Origin: Anisus vortex
Lineage: Eukaryota; Mollusca; Gastropoda; Planorbidae
Direction: 5' to 3'
Length of the DNA: 64,000 bases
NCBI GenBank assembly: GCA_949126835.1
Contig: OX421499.1
Coordinates: 24,153,990-24,217,989 of the forward strand
In this document: positions 39,661 to 49,795 of the stretch, piece after piece
How positions within the stretch are numbered: position 1 is the first letter of the stretch
Layout: every line of letters begins with the position of its first letter
Translations under genes and position numbers: made by a program
The notes under the pieces: generated by a model
What the model saw: only the letters and a program-made list of their open reading frames with translations
Database searches by the model: none
What the model was told of the DNA's origin: nothing

Positions 39661-41030
39661 TTAGAACCATACAAGAACTGTTAAAAGATTGTGATTTACC
39701 CAATCTGCTCTATAAACCACGATGTGCAGTAAAAATGTATTAATAATATCAATAAACGTTTTTAAACGTTTCTAATCGTCAGGTTTACGACCAGGAAACA
39801 TCTAATCTAGATGTAGATGTACTTCCTCTAATCTGTAATCTGTATTCCCAAAGGGATACAGTAAACCCCATTGCAACAAAACAAGTTGTTTTTCTTTCCT
39901 CTATGCTATTTGAAATAAAATAATATGTTTTGAAAAAAAAATAAACTTACGGGAAAGCTTGAGCGAGTACGTCGAAACAGGCGAAACTCTGAAACCTTTG
40001 CTCGTACAGGGGGCAATCCTTGAGTCGGCAAGAGAAGATGGTCCCAGGCGCACGTGCTTTCCAGGTAAAAATCTACCTACCATCACCCACGCACAGCTCA
40101 AAGTCTGTGTTCGGTAGTGGGGGGTTCTAAGTCTCGACCTCCCAAAACTATACTTTAAGGCTAGTTTTCCGGGACTAATTCTGTAAATTATGTGGCCTTT
40201 TGAGTAATACTATGTTTACAGTTTAAATACTAATAAAAACTATGCTTCGAAAAAAGAAATGCAATTTTTTCGAATAAACAGAGAAGGAATTTTAAAATCT
40301 TGATTATTTTTTTACTCACATGAACCTGAATACCCCTTAAGTGAACAATAGGCTGTTCCAAAAGAAGCGCAACTCTTGTGTGTAGAGAGGTGGGATCTGC
40401 CTATACAAGGGAAGACGATCGCTAGAAGAGTGAGTTATTTTTAAGAAAAGAAAAAAAGAAATTGAAGCAAAAGGAGAGTGGATGTGGGGGGAGGGGGTTG
40501 CAAACAACGGATAACAAGCGGGAAAAGCAAGGTACGTTTTCGAGCAAGATACAGAAGGGATAGGACTAAACTTGTGAACAGATTATTCTTGCGTAACAAA
40601 GTATTCAATCTTCTGTCTTCAATTTTCATTGAAATCACCCAACAATTATACAACAATAATGTTTGTAGTTTAAAACAACAACAAAAACAACAAAAATATA
40701 TCGATCATGGAGAAAGTGAAGGGTAGTTTTAAAATAAGTTTAGGAAATATTATGAATATTTTCATATAAGATAACAATATTGACTGACTAAGCTTATGTT
40801 ATAAAAAGGCCTTCATTAGATGTTGCCCATGTGTGTCGAGTGGGTCGTATCTGACCAGCGGGCCGTAATTTGCCCATTCTTGCCAGGACCGGCCCTAGGG
40901 TTTTTGACGCCCATAGGCAAAAAAAAAACACTATTTTGCGACATCATTAAAGTGCCTTCGGCGGGGTCTACCGGGTATGGAACTTCGGAAATGTGTTTTT
41001 GTTAATAACTGTTATAACAAAGGACTAGGA
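39661..41030. other. Mostly non-coding; GC-richer block on the minus strand
   Basis: The block at about 39950-40100 is open on the minus strand (GRFLPGKHVRLGPSSLADSR) and runs into TTTCCC|GTAAGT. No acceptor or domain supports an exon. From about 40885, CAGGACCGGCCCTAGGG resembles the end of a hAT-type element. Confidence 0.3.
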
Positions 41031-41034
41031 ACTA

Positions 41035-41183
41035 GTAATTCGTCTGCCTATGCTAGTAGCGCGAGGAAGTACTATACTTTAGTTTAGCCTATATTTTTAA
41101 ATCCCCAAATTAAAAAAAAATCCTCAATTATGCGCCCCCGCCCCCCAAAAAATATTTTGCGCCCTCAGCATACGCCTAGATTG
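41035..41183 (-). repeat. Dispersed repeat (family D), minus-strand copy
   Basis: Reverse complement contains GAGGGCGCAAAATATTTTTT, GCATAATTGAGGATTTTTTT, GGGATTTAAAAATATAGGCT and CTAGCATAGGCA, in the same order as 49096-49245 on the + strand. Confidence 0.7.
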
Positions 41184-41495
41184 CCTATCAGTGGCGAGGC
41201 CAGGTTTTGACGCTAAAGGGAGCGAAATTTTAGGAAAAAGGCCCCACTTTTAGCAATTTTTCCAGATTAATAGAATAACTAAGAATTCGTACGTATCAAG
41301 TGTTATAAGAAAACCCTGTGCCTCAGGATACACACAATGTATAATAGTGCAGTTTTATTTAACCATTCACTATTCTTTTTCTACCAGCTAATAGTGATGG
41401 GAATTTCTGCATAATTGATTGCATCTAATGCTCATTTTCGAGATGAACTTCTAGTATCGAAAAGTATTTATAGATTCAACTCGAGTGCTCTATAG

Positions 41496-41590
41496 CAGGG
41501 GTCGGCAACCTAAGGGCACTTGTGCCAGACTTGGCACGCAGAACGATTTTCAGTGGCACGCGAAAGACCTCCAAGAATATTATTTAATGC
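41496..41590 (+). mobile_element. MITE family C, truncated copy 3
   Basis: Starts CAGGGGTCGGCAACCTAAGG and contains GACTTGGCACGCAGAACG and GTGGCACGCGAAAGACCTCC as in the other copies. The right terminal repeat is absent nearby. Confidence 0.65.
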
Positions 41591-41699
41591 AAGTGAAAAC
41601 AACGTATGTCAGCATAATTAGTGGGTGCTGCATGGCGAACTACATGGGAATCACACTGAACGTCGACTGTTTAAGTTAAGGAATCTTTGTATGCAAAGC

Positions 41700-42565
41700 T
41701 CCCATCATTGGACTAGCAATCTATGATTGAATCTATTGTTAAGATAGTCAATTGTATAGTTTCTCGAGTCTCTTCTAGAAGAAAGTGATACGGAGTATAG
41801 GTAAAGTCTTTGATAGATTCTTTTCTTGTCTGGAAGCAATTATAACATGTATCTTAATGGAAAAGAAATTCCGTTATTGAATGAGGAGAACTGACTGTTG
41901 AAGCCCCTGTTTCTGTATGAGTTGGCGACACGTTTTAGTGAGTTAAACTTCCATTTACATGACTGGGTCCAAAAGCACTTGAAGTGTTGGACAACTGGAA
42001 TGGATTTGCATTGAAACTGGGCATATCTTTCCGTGAAATCAATTTCAAAACATTTAACTCTTTCCCTAATTTAAGGCAAATTAATATATATGAGCATTTT
42101 CAGAAGTACACTAGTTAGATCTATATTAAAACAATTAACTCGTTTGGTATCACTAGCATCAAATTTGGAGAATTTACTTGAAGGGAGATAATTAACCCGT
42201 TTTCTTTAAATTAATATTTCTAATATGTTTCTTTTTTGTTTCCTTTTTAAAATTAATATTGTCTTACAATTTATAATTCTAAAGTGATCAAATTACACAA
42301 GATAGTTGAAAATTATATAAATATTTTATGACTAAAAAATGTACATGTACATTTTTAAACATTAAATTAACTACTCAGTTTGTATGATTATTACGTATTT
42401 CTTCCGTTAAAGTATAGTGAAGAGGTATCAGGTATCCACATTAGGTTAAAATTATGTATTTTGTCTTCTATCCCCTTAACTATGTATGTACTGTTCTTCT
42501 ATACTCTTTTCTTCATTGTAAAATATATGAGATTGTACATGTAAAATCTTGAATAAACATATTTG

Positions 42566-42597
<32 letters not shown>
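41700..42597 (+). pseudogene. Possible retrotransposed transcript 3' end with poly(A) tail
   Basis: AATAAA (42552-42557) lies 8 bases before an uninterrupted run of 32 A (42566-42597). This is the arrangement left by reverse transcription of a polyadenylated RNA. The preceding AT-rich sequence has no long frame, so it would be a 3' UTR. The upstream limit is arbitrary and the source gene unknown. Confidence 0.4.
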
Positions 42598-42601
<4 letters not shown>

Positions 42602-42653
42602 TATAATGTAAATCTCAGATCAAACAGAGACTTTACATATATTACTAGAATAC

Positions 42654-42830
42654 TGGTCCAGCGGTTAGCTCACCGGACTGTCAACCAAAAACCAACTGAC
42701 AGGTCGCGGGTTATAGCCCTGCCACCGACGGATCCCAGTCGCCCAGCAGGAGCTTTGGGCCTAGTGGACGTAATAATCCTCTATCTAGAAGGAACGTCTG
42801 TAAACTTATAAGATAAGAATAATATCGTGA
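42654..42830 (+). mobile_element. tRNA-derived SINE (family S1), copy 1
   Basis: Head: box A-like TGGTCCAGCGGTTAGCTCAC and box B-like GGTCGCGGGTTATAGCCCTG. Body: GGGCCTAGTGGACGTAATAA. Tail: TAGAAGGAACGTCTGTAA then CTTATAAGATAAG. The tail matches the 3' end of LINE family A (49540-49795). Copy 2 at 53855-54015. Confidence 0.85.
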
Positions 42831-43169
42831 CAACTAAATTCAAATGTAGATAACTGATAACTATGAATGTGTAAGTTAAGTTTAAAAAGCTGATAATAAC
42901 AAACAGGTTAATTTTTTATTAAATATAAAACGCTTTAATGATTTTCTATATTACACTCCTTTTCTTTTGGTCTTGGTCGTGCTACGGCACTAAATATACT
43001 TTCTTATAAAAATAATATAGATTTAGTTGATCAGTTTGACTTTCAAGCTGTTGGCACGCTGAATGAATCAAAATGATTGTAATAAATTAAATTGTTGAAA
43101 TGCAAATTAAATTTAAAAAATTAGAAACAGCATAAATTGTTTTTTGTGGCTTGTTAAAATTATTAATTA

Positions 43170-43268
43170 AATATTTTTTTTCCCGAAAGGGCCCTTTTTT
43201 TCGAAAATGGTCGTAGGGGGAGCGGCCGCTCCCCCTGCTCCCCCCCCCCCCCCTGGCTACGCTACTGC
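43170..43268. mobile_element. Fragment ending in a hAT-type terminal repeat
   Basis: Reads outward as CAGTAGCGTAGCCAG followed by 14 G and GAGCAGGGGGAGCGGCCGCT on the minus strand. The left partner is uncertain (CAGTGGCGAGGCCAGG at about 41190 is a candidate without a matching TSD). Confidence 0.4.
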
Positions 43269-43503
43269 ATATGGATGGCCCTGATTCCTGCCTAATTATA
43301 AAGTTTCCATTACATATTATGACACCTTCCATTTTTCTTTGGACATCAAAGAAGAAAAAATGAAAACGGGAACTCCTACTAAGCATGAACTTTTATGATT
43401 AAGGGCAGCGTTTCTCAGTGTTGTTGTTTTTTTTTTAACATGATCGTTTACTTTCCCTTTGTGACCCAGTGACCTTCTCATCATCCATACCATATATTAC
43501 AAT

Positions 43504-43757
43504 CAGTTGCGTATTTAGGCATGTTCCACATGGTCCTATGGAACAGGGGCCCCCCACACATTTCAAAAGAAAAATTTTAGTCAATTCTTTCGGCAATTAG
43601 AATAGTGATGTTGTAGAAGCGCGCAATGAACAAATACTGTGAATGGGAAATCACATTTGACTGTTAACTGACACTGTCAGGGTCGAGTCCACGAGGGGAC
43701 CCCCACATAAATTTTGCCCTTGGGAACAGGGCCCCCACAATCCTAAATACGGCCCTG
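43504..43757 (-). mobile_element. 254-bp hAT-type MITE (family B), copy 2, perfect TSD
   Basis: Starts CAGTTGCGTATTTAGGC and ends CCTAAATACGGCCCTG. Flanked by the perfect 8-bp duplication ATTACAAT (43496-43503 and 43758-43765). Aligns end to end with the reverse complement of the element at 12398-12652. Non-coding. Confidence 0.9.
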
Positions 43758-43902
43758 ATTACAATATAAAATACAAAATAATGAGCTTTCTCATATTTTT
43801 CATCTATAACATTATAATATAACGTCTGTAGTCTAAGGTTGTAACTAAGATGGAGTTAAAATATCATGAATTGTCTGCCAGGGTCTGGTTCACTATGAAA
43901 TA

Positions 43903-44012
43903 ACCCAGCGGGCACACCACGTCGTAGCGACGGGGAAACATCGCGGTTTCCACGTGTTTTTGTGGTTTCCATGTTTTTTTCCTCGCCGATACGACGTGGT
44001 GTGCTCATTGGG
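43903..44012. mobile_element. ~110-bp foldback element, copy 1
   Basis: Nearly palindromic: the left arm CAGCGGGCACACCACGTCGT and the right arm ACGACGTGGTGTGCTCATTG are reverse complements apart from a few changes, and pairing continues inward through GGGGAAAC/TTTCC. Copy 2 at 48547-48654. Confidence 0.8.
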
Positions 44013-44063
44013 AATACCCTCAAGCCAGTCGATAAACGTCCAGAGAATACTTTATTACTTTAA

Positions 44064-44190
44064 CTTATTTCATCATAATCATCATGCATCATTGCACGTC
44101 ATCCCAGCTGGGATATGGGCCGCCAACCACAGATCTCTAAGGCCTCTGTCCTGAGCCATTCTTTCTAGTTCAGTGCCCAACCTTCCTAAT
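44064..44190 (-). mobile_element. RTE-like LINE 3' tip, minus strand
   Basis: Minus strand reads RLGTELERMAQDRGLRDLW then LAAHIPAGMTCND to a stop, followed by an ATG-rich tail (CATCATGATGATTATGATG). This resembles the C-terminal ending of endonuclease-reverse transcriptases such as the element at 58455-61400. Confidence 0.5.
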
Positions 44191-45852
44191 GCCCCGACTC
44201 CTTAATAAGCTTTTAACATTGTGGCGACCCCCCCCCCCTTTTCTCATCACAACCGTACAATTATCTTCGTCGCTACCAGCTTATAATTGTAATTCGTTAC
44301 TGTTATAAATTGTAATGTAAATATTGTACATGTAGGATGCATTTCCATTTTTAAAACTTAAAGCTTTGTGATTAATCGCACGTGTTAACATTAGAATAAA
44401 GCCTTGTGTTGAATACTTAAGATGTAAAATTCATTTATTATTACGTACTAAAATATACTAAAGTCTCGTTTCCTAGGACCGGCCTAAAAAGGCCTTTGTG
44501 TTTTCCGATGGTCTTAGCCAGTCTTAGGCGACCCCTTCTAAATGGTCGTTCAATCCCCATATAGGTCGCGACCCACCGCTGTTCTAGTTGGTTCCATTAA
44601 AATTTGTAGACCTACACTATCTTAGCGGTGTCTGACCAAGGTCATGTCGCCAGGCATTTCTGGGCGGCCTCTTTTACGCTTGTCTAGGGGGTTCCACTTT
44701 AATGCTTGTCTGGGGGACATTAGCTGGCGGTTTGCGTAATTTATAATGAATTAAAATAATGAATAAATGATGTTGATATCTACACCAGATTGGTAAAAAG
44801 CTTCTTTAAAACTCTGCAAAACAACAACTCAAAGATGTAATTAAAAGTATAAAATATGAATTTACGTTAAACTGGTAAAAACCAACATTTTCTGCAATTA
44901 ATTGTTCGTTTCTTTCAAAGGAGGTTATTTGTTAAACATTAATAATTACAAAAACTACATGATATAAGCTTAGTGCTAGTAAAAAAAGCCACTTAGGATT
45001 TATTAAAGTAATAATATATAATAAATTTGTTATAGAATTACTTATATTTAATTTTAATTAAAGAAGATGCGTTTAAAACTCTTTTAATGTAATGCTAGTC
45101 TGTATCAATTTTTGAGCGCCTTGTCTTGAATGCTGATCACTAATTGTTTAATGTCAGATACATATTTAGTCAGTTCTGATTGGTCAAGTGTAAGTGGCCT
45201 CTTTGTCTGCTGAATTAATACAGCTTTCATGTGCGATATTATGTTAAAATATGTTCACATGTGTAAGTTGAACCAAAAGCTTCAATTAGAGCGAATACCT
45301 AACAGTTGAGACTAGCAGATGACTTTCACAAGCAGCTTCCTTCCAGATTTTCCCGCAAATTGACCTATATTGATGTCCATTTTTGTAAAAATATTTAATT
45401 TGAAAATCAACTTGCTGCTATTTAAAATCACCAATTTATCTCCACTAAAAGATAAAGAATCCACATCTAAGTAGATTGTATTCTAGAAAGATTACATTAG
45501 TCAAGCTTGATGTGGTGTGAAAACTGGAGTCCATGACTTTGAAAGTATTAATTATGTTTAGAAAAAGTTTGTGTGCCTCAATGTAGCCTACTTTCTGAAA
45601 AAAACACATCTATCTTTATATATGCCTTAAATTAGGGAAGGGGTTAAATTTATACATGCTTTCAAATTAATTTCATGCCAAGATATTAACTGTTTCAATA
45701 CAAGTCCATTCCAGTGGTCTAATAGTTAAAGTTCAAGTGTAGTGCGTGTGGCGTGTGCTTAAGGGAAGCCTAGCATGCGTCGCGAAACACCGGAGAGGGT
45801 CTTGGCCCTACCAATCTCTCTTTACGCCCTGGACTTAAAGTCTGGAAGGCTC
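44191..45852. other. Non-coding stretch
   Basis: Includes 11 C (44228-44238). No gene seen. The block 45735-45850 is GC-richer and open on the + strand but unrecognised. Confidence 0.35.
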
Positions 45853-46249
45853 GTCCGGTCCAGTTGCGTAGCTAGGGTCATCTGCGCCCGGGGACATGAC
45901 ACAAAGGCTGCGCCCCTTCTCGGACCGACAGAATCTGGGGGCTCATTGCGCCCCGAAGAAAAATTTTACATTTTACGGTTTATATGGTTCATTTTCGAAG
46001 CATCTGGTATTTTAATGAATTAGAATACAGACTAATAAGTCTCTATACGATTGTAAACAATTTATTTGAACAAAAAAAATATTCTACTAATTATACATTT
46101 GTCATTTGTCTCAGCGAAAAGAGTTTTGACGTCTAGTAAAACGAGAATATGGTGTTTAGCTTTTTTAGACGTAAAAACCGTATTGATATCTCCTGAGTCT
46201 ATCAATTATTATATAACAATTATATAACACAATTATTATATAACATAAC

Positions 46250-47520
46250 ACGTGCAATTTCTTCTTCTGCAGAAAGTCCTGCATCTCTTGCTAATTCTCC
46301 AGGCATCCTCCTTTTGTCATCTAATCCTTCTGTCAACCTCGATTCCCCAAGTTCTGCATCTTGTTTTTCCATTGTCTACCGCAACCTGGCTCAAATTATC
46401 ACGAACGTTGACAAGTTCTTGCTCCAGCGATTCAAGATCAGATGCTTGCTGCTTCCTTGGAATTCAATAGTAGGATCCTGCAACCGTTTCTGGACACGAT
46501 CAATTTTCCAAAGTAGGCCTATGATGTTCCAGAAATGTAACAAAACTCGAAAGTTAAAGTTTAATATACCTGCCAGCAAAGTTTCTGCATTACTTCTGGT
46601 GTCAGGCGTCATAGTTGCATCTTCTGGTAATTTTTCCAACAGCTCTACTAGTTCATCTAGTCCATAGGTTCTCAACGGGGGCGATATCGCCCCCCAGGGG
46701 GCGATGAGAAGCTTTAGGGGGGCGATAACATTCCCGGGGGCGATTGGGGGGCGATGAAGGGTAAGTGGGCGATACATACGTACCTGCTATAATTTCAACA
46801 ACTCAGCTATTTGAATCGATTAGTTTTTGGATGAAATACGATGTATACCCAAGTGCTACTAAATATCTGATATCCCCCAACAGTAGGCATACATATTATT
46901 GAACAAATAAGAATCGCAATGACTTTTCGATGAAGTAGGGGTTAGTACTTGGCAAATATGTTATGCGGCCGTCTCGTCTTATGGTTGGTTCACCGGTCTG
47001 TCGCCTTCACATCGGCTAATATTACTAATTTTACTCGTTTTACCGAGATGTCCTTTAAGACGTTTGAATCCTTTGTAGAGAGGTAACCACAATAGCTGAG
47101 CGGTCTAGATACGTAGTAATTTTACAAACTGGGTAGTTATTGAAATGCTTGAAAATATTCATATAAATTCTTTAGTCATATAATATTTATACAATTTTCA
47201 AATAATTTTTACAGTTCTATCATATCATTTCAAAGTTATAAATGCAAGCCATTCAGTTTTTTATAAAAGAAAAACAAATTGAAATATTACCTCAAATGAA
47301 AAGGGTTAATTATCTCCCTTTAATTAACAAATGTTTCCGCTAAAATTAAGCTGGGGGGGGGGGGCGGTGAGCGGAAAAAAAATGTAAAAGGAGGCGGTGA
47401 GCCGAAAAAGGTTGAGAACCTATGATCTAGTCCTTCATAAATAGCTTTAACATCTTCTGATCGTGCACTCCAGCGTGTTTCAGACTCCCTCTTCACTGTG
47501 ATTGGCACAACTCTTTTTAA
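46250..47520 (-). pseudogene. hAT-type transposase remnant, split by nested element
   Basis: Minus-strand reading, 5' to 3': VPITVKRESETRWSARSEDV then KAIYEGLD (47508-47433), interrupted by the nested element, resuming ELVELLEKLPEDATMTPDTR, SNAETLLAGILNFNFRVL and WKIDRVQKRLQDPTI (46655-46460). After frame changes it continues DLESLEQELVNVRDN and DDKRRMPGELARDAGLSAEE (to about 46250). The order ETRWSAR … TR..A..L … W.I… DR.Q..LQ … RKRMPGE is characteristic of hAT transposases of the zinc-finger MYM-type-1-like group (family knowledge). Frameshifts and loss of the N- and C-terminal parts make it non-functional. Confidence 0.75.
46663..47424. mobile_element. 762-bp hAT-like element nested in the larger hAT
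   Basis: Ends CATAGGTTCTCAACG and GTTGAGAACCTATG are inverted repeats; this resembles the common CAGTGGTTCTCAA hAT terminus. It is flanked by a perfect 8-bp duplication ATCTAGTC (46655-46662 and 47425-47432). Subterminal GGGGGCGAT repeats occur on the left and GGAGGCGGTGAGC on the right. No coding capacity seen. Confidence 0.9.
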
Positions 47521-48546
47521 TTATTCCCAACAAGTTGTTGAACGAGAGAAAAACAAATATATACTTTCAACTGTTCCAAAAAATGTGATAACAACTGGAT
47601 CCTGTTTAGCTGAGTGTACTCATGCTAAGTATATTCGACTCGAAATTATCCAACCTGTATAATTGTTAAAACCAGATTCCACTTTCAGTATATGAAGAAA
47701 AATATTTGAACCCGAACTGATCTTTGTTTAAAAAAAAAACGCCATCAGCAAAGTAGAGTGGAGCACCTTAATGCTCAATGCGGGCGCCAAAATCATGCTT
47801 GCCAACTGGTTTGTAATGAAGATATTTGTGGAGCTCCAAAATTCAATTTTGCAAACGTATTTGGGATACATTAGTTTACATCAAAATAAAATTAAATAAT
47901 TAGATTAATACTCATTTTGGCGCCCCCAAACGTGGCGCCCGGGGACATATGTCCCCCCCCCCCCGCCCCTTGCTAGCTACGCCACTGGTCCGGTCTTAAT
48001 TTGGTGTTTTTGAAGCGTGGAAATCAATTCAAGGGAGACAATAAGCATTTTCTTCATTAAAATGTATAATGTGTGAATTGTATTTTTGCTTATTTGTTAT
48101 GTAGCAATGTAGGCCTATATAGGCATATATTAACACATTGCGTGCAATTAAAAACAATAAGTCTAATTTTTAAATAGCATATTGAATTTAATTCAGACAG
48201 AAACAAAATATATTTAAGCTTATGAGTACTTTGATTCATTTTTGTCTCAGGTAACGAACAACGCCTCGGGTTACCAACGAAGACGAGAGACATAGCGTAT
48301 AGCCTAAGAAGCTTTATCGTTGGTGACAACCGATCGCTTTAAGTACAAACGAAGACCTCGTAGTAATAACATTGCTTAGCTTTGCACGCGTGTGCAGCCT
48401 TGATTTGATTGGCTAGGCTTATTGGCCTTACACCTTTATACTACACAGCAGTAGCATAGCATATTTCTAAGCAGTTTTAACTCTCTAATTATTTTCCTTG
48501 TAAACCTCATCAGTGTGCAGAACTGTGGTGGAGTTGCTACAAAGCA

Positions 48547-48654
48547 ACCCAGCAGGCACACCACGTCGTATCGACGGGGAAACAACGTGGAAACCACTAG
48601 TTTACGTGGTTACCAAGTTGTTTCCAGGTCGATACGACGCGGTGTGCCCGCAGA
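48547..48654. mobile_element. ~108-bp foldback element, copy 2
   Basis: Left arm CAGCAGGCACACCACGTCGT; right arm ACGACGCGGTGTGCCCGCAG. Continuing inward, GGGGAAACAACGTGGAAACC pairs with GGTTACCAAGTTGTTTCC. Same element as 43903-44012. Confidence 0.85.
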
Positions 48655-48890
48655 GAAAATCCTATAACAGTTTGAGGTAAATAAAGAAATAATTTTGAAA
48701 AATGCGCGAAAACTGTTCATATGTGTAACATTGTTATTATAATGTGTAGGCCTACAGCATGGCCAAATTTCCACCATCATAAAGAACAACGAATTAGGCC
48801 TAGGCCTACCCAACTCAGTCGATATGTCTAACTGCGTAACTTATAAGCTGGAAAAGCAAAAACGTGTAGGTCCGGTTCGTCCATATAGGC

Positions 48891-49087
48891 CAGTAATGGC
48901 GAACCTTTTAGAGGCCGCGTGCCCAAAGTGCAATACAAGACCAACTTTCTTCTTTCAACGTGCCAACACAGCAATTTTTTTTAAATAATACTGAGATTTT
49001 AGCATAGGCCTACTTTAGAAAAAAAAACAGCTCATAAAGTTATCTGCGCGCCATCTGTGGCACGCGGCCATAGGTTCGCCATCGCCG
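48891..49087. mobile_element. 197-bp hAT-type MITE (family E) with perfect TSD
   Basis: Left end CAGTAATGGCGAACCTTTTA with GGCCGCGTGCC; right end (reverse complement) CGGCGATGGCGAACCTATGG with CCGCGTGCC. Perfect 8-bp duplication ATATAGGC at 48883-48890 and 49088-49095. Non-coding. Confidence 0.9.
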
Positions 49088-49095
49088 ATATAGGC

Positions 49096-49245
49096 CATCT
49101 ATAGGCGGCGGCTTAGGGCGCAATATTTGGGGTTCCGCATAATTGAGGATTTTTTTTTTAATTTGTGGATTTAAAAATATAAACTAAATTAAAGTTGAGT
49201 AGGCCTACTTCTGCGCGAAACTAGCATAGGCACGATTACAAGAAA
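49096..49245 (+). repeat. Dispersed repeat (family D), + strand copy
   Basis: Starts directly after the MITE's TSD with TTAGGGCGCAATATTTGG, then GCATAATTGAGGATTTTTTT and GGATTTAAAAATATAAACTA, up to CTAGCATAGGCACG. Matches 41035-41183 in reverse. Confidence 0.7.
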
Positions 49246-49539
49246 AGAAGATAGGCCTATAGAAAAAGGCATAGGCCTATCAATGATGATGAAGAAGGCA
49301 TAAGCCTATCAATGATGATGAAGATGATACTTTAGAGAACTCTGAGTCAAGAGACAAGATCAGAAATAAAAAAATGTATACCTGTGATGGATGCATTAGA
49401 GTCAAGTCTGGCACAGAGGGCCTCAGTATAAGATTAAGGCCTACAATGGTGCTGCAAACGGTTTTCATTCTTAACAAAATATTAGAAGCTACAGAAGAAG
49501 AGATTCGTGAAGGCGTTAAAGTGCTTTATGTCAAACATA

Positions 49540-49795
49540 TCATAGCTCAGATAAACATAAAGACAAAAACACCTTCCTTGTCCCTTATGCGAGAACAAAT
49601 GCATATAAGTACTCTTTCTTCCCGAGTGGCATTCGGGCATGGAATGGGTTGCCTGAACAAACCAGGAAAACCAATAACCTAACATCATTTAAAACATTAA
49701 TAAAAATGCAAGACTAGACTCGGACCACGGATGAGCGTAGGACGCAATAATCTTCTTTATAGAAGGAGCGTCTGTAATGTATAAGATAAGATATC
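49540..49795 (+). mobile_element. LINE 3' end (family A), best copy
   Basis: Across frames it reads REQMHISTLSSRVAF and then WNGLPEQTRKTNNLTS and FKTLIKMQD to a stop, the usual C-terminal ending of CR1/L2-like reverse transcriptases. The 3' end is CGCAATAATCTTCTTTATAG then AAGGAGCGTCTGTAATGTAT and AAGATAAG. 5'-truncated. Confidence 0.75.

Larger units (their letters stand above)
45861..47987 (-). mobile_element. 2.1-kb hAT element with transposase remnants and perfect TSD
   Basis: Termini CAGTTGCGTAGCTAG and CTAGCTACGCCACTG are inverted repeats. Both are flanked by GTCCGGTC (45853-45860 and 47988-47995), a perfect 8-bp duplication. Subterminal GCGCCCGGGGACAT occurs at both ends in inverse orientation. 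The interior carries broken transposase sequence on the minus strand and is split by a second element (46663-47424). Without that insertion the element would be about 1.36 kb, so it is internally deleted as well. Confidence 0.9.

Noticed and set aside
39949..40100. Minus-strand open segment ending at a GTAAGT donor (GRFLPGKHVRLGPSSLADSR)
   Set aside because: No acceptor, initiator context or domain; a first exon is possible but cannot be supported.
41190..43268. Possible 2.1-kb element between CAGTGGCGAGGCCAGG and CTGGCTACGCTACTG
   Set aside because: Ends resemble each other, but the flanking 8-mers do not match, so the two ends may belong to different elements.
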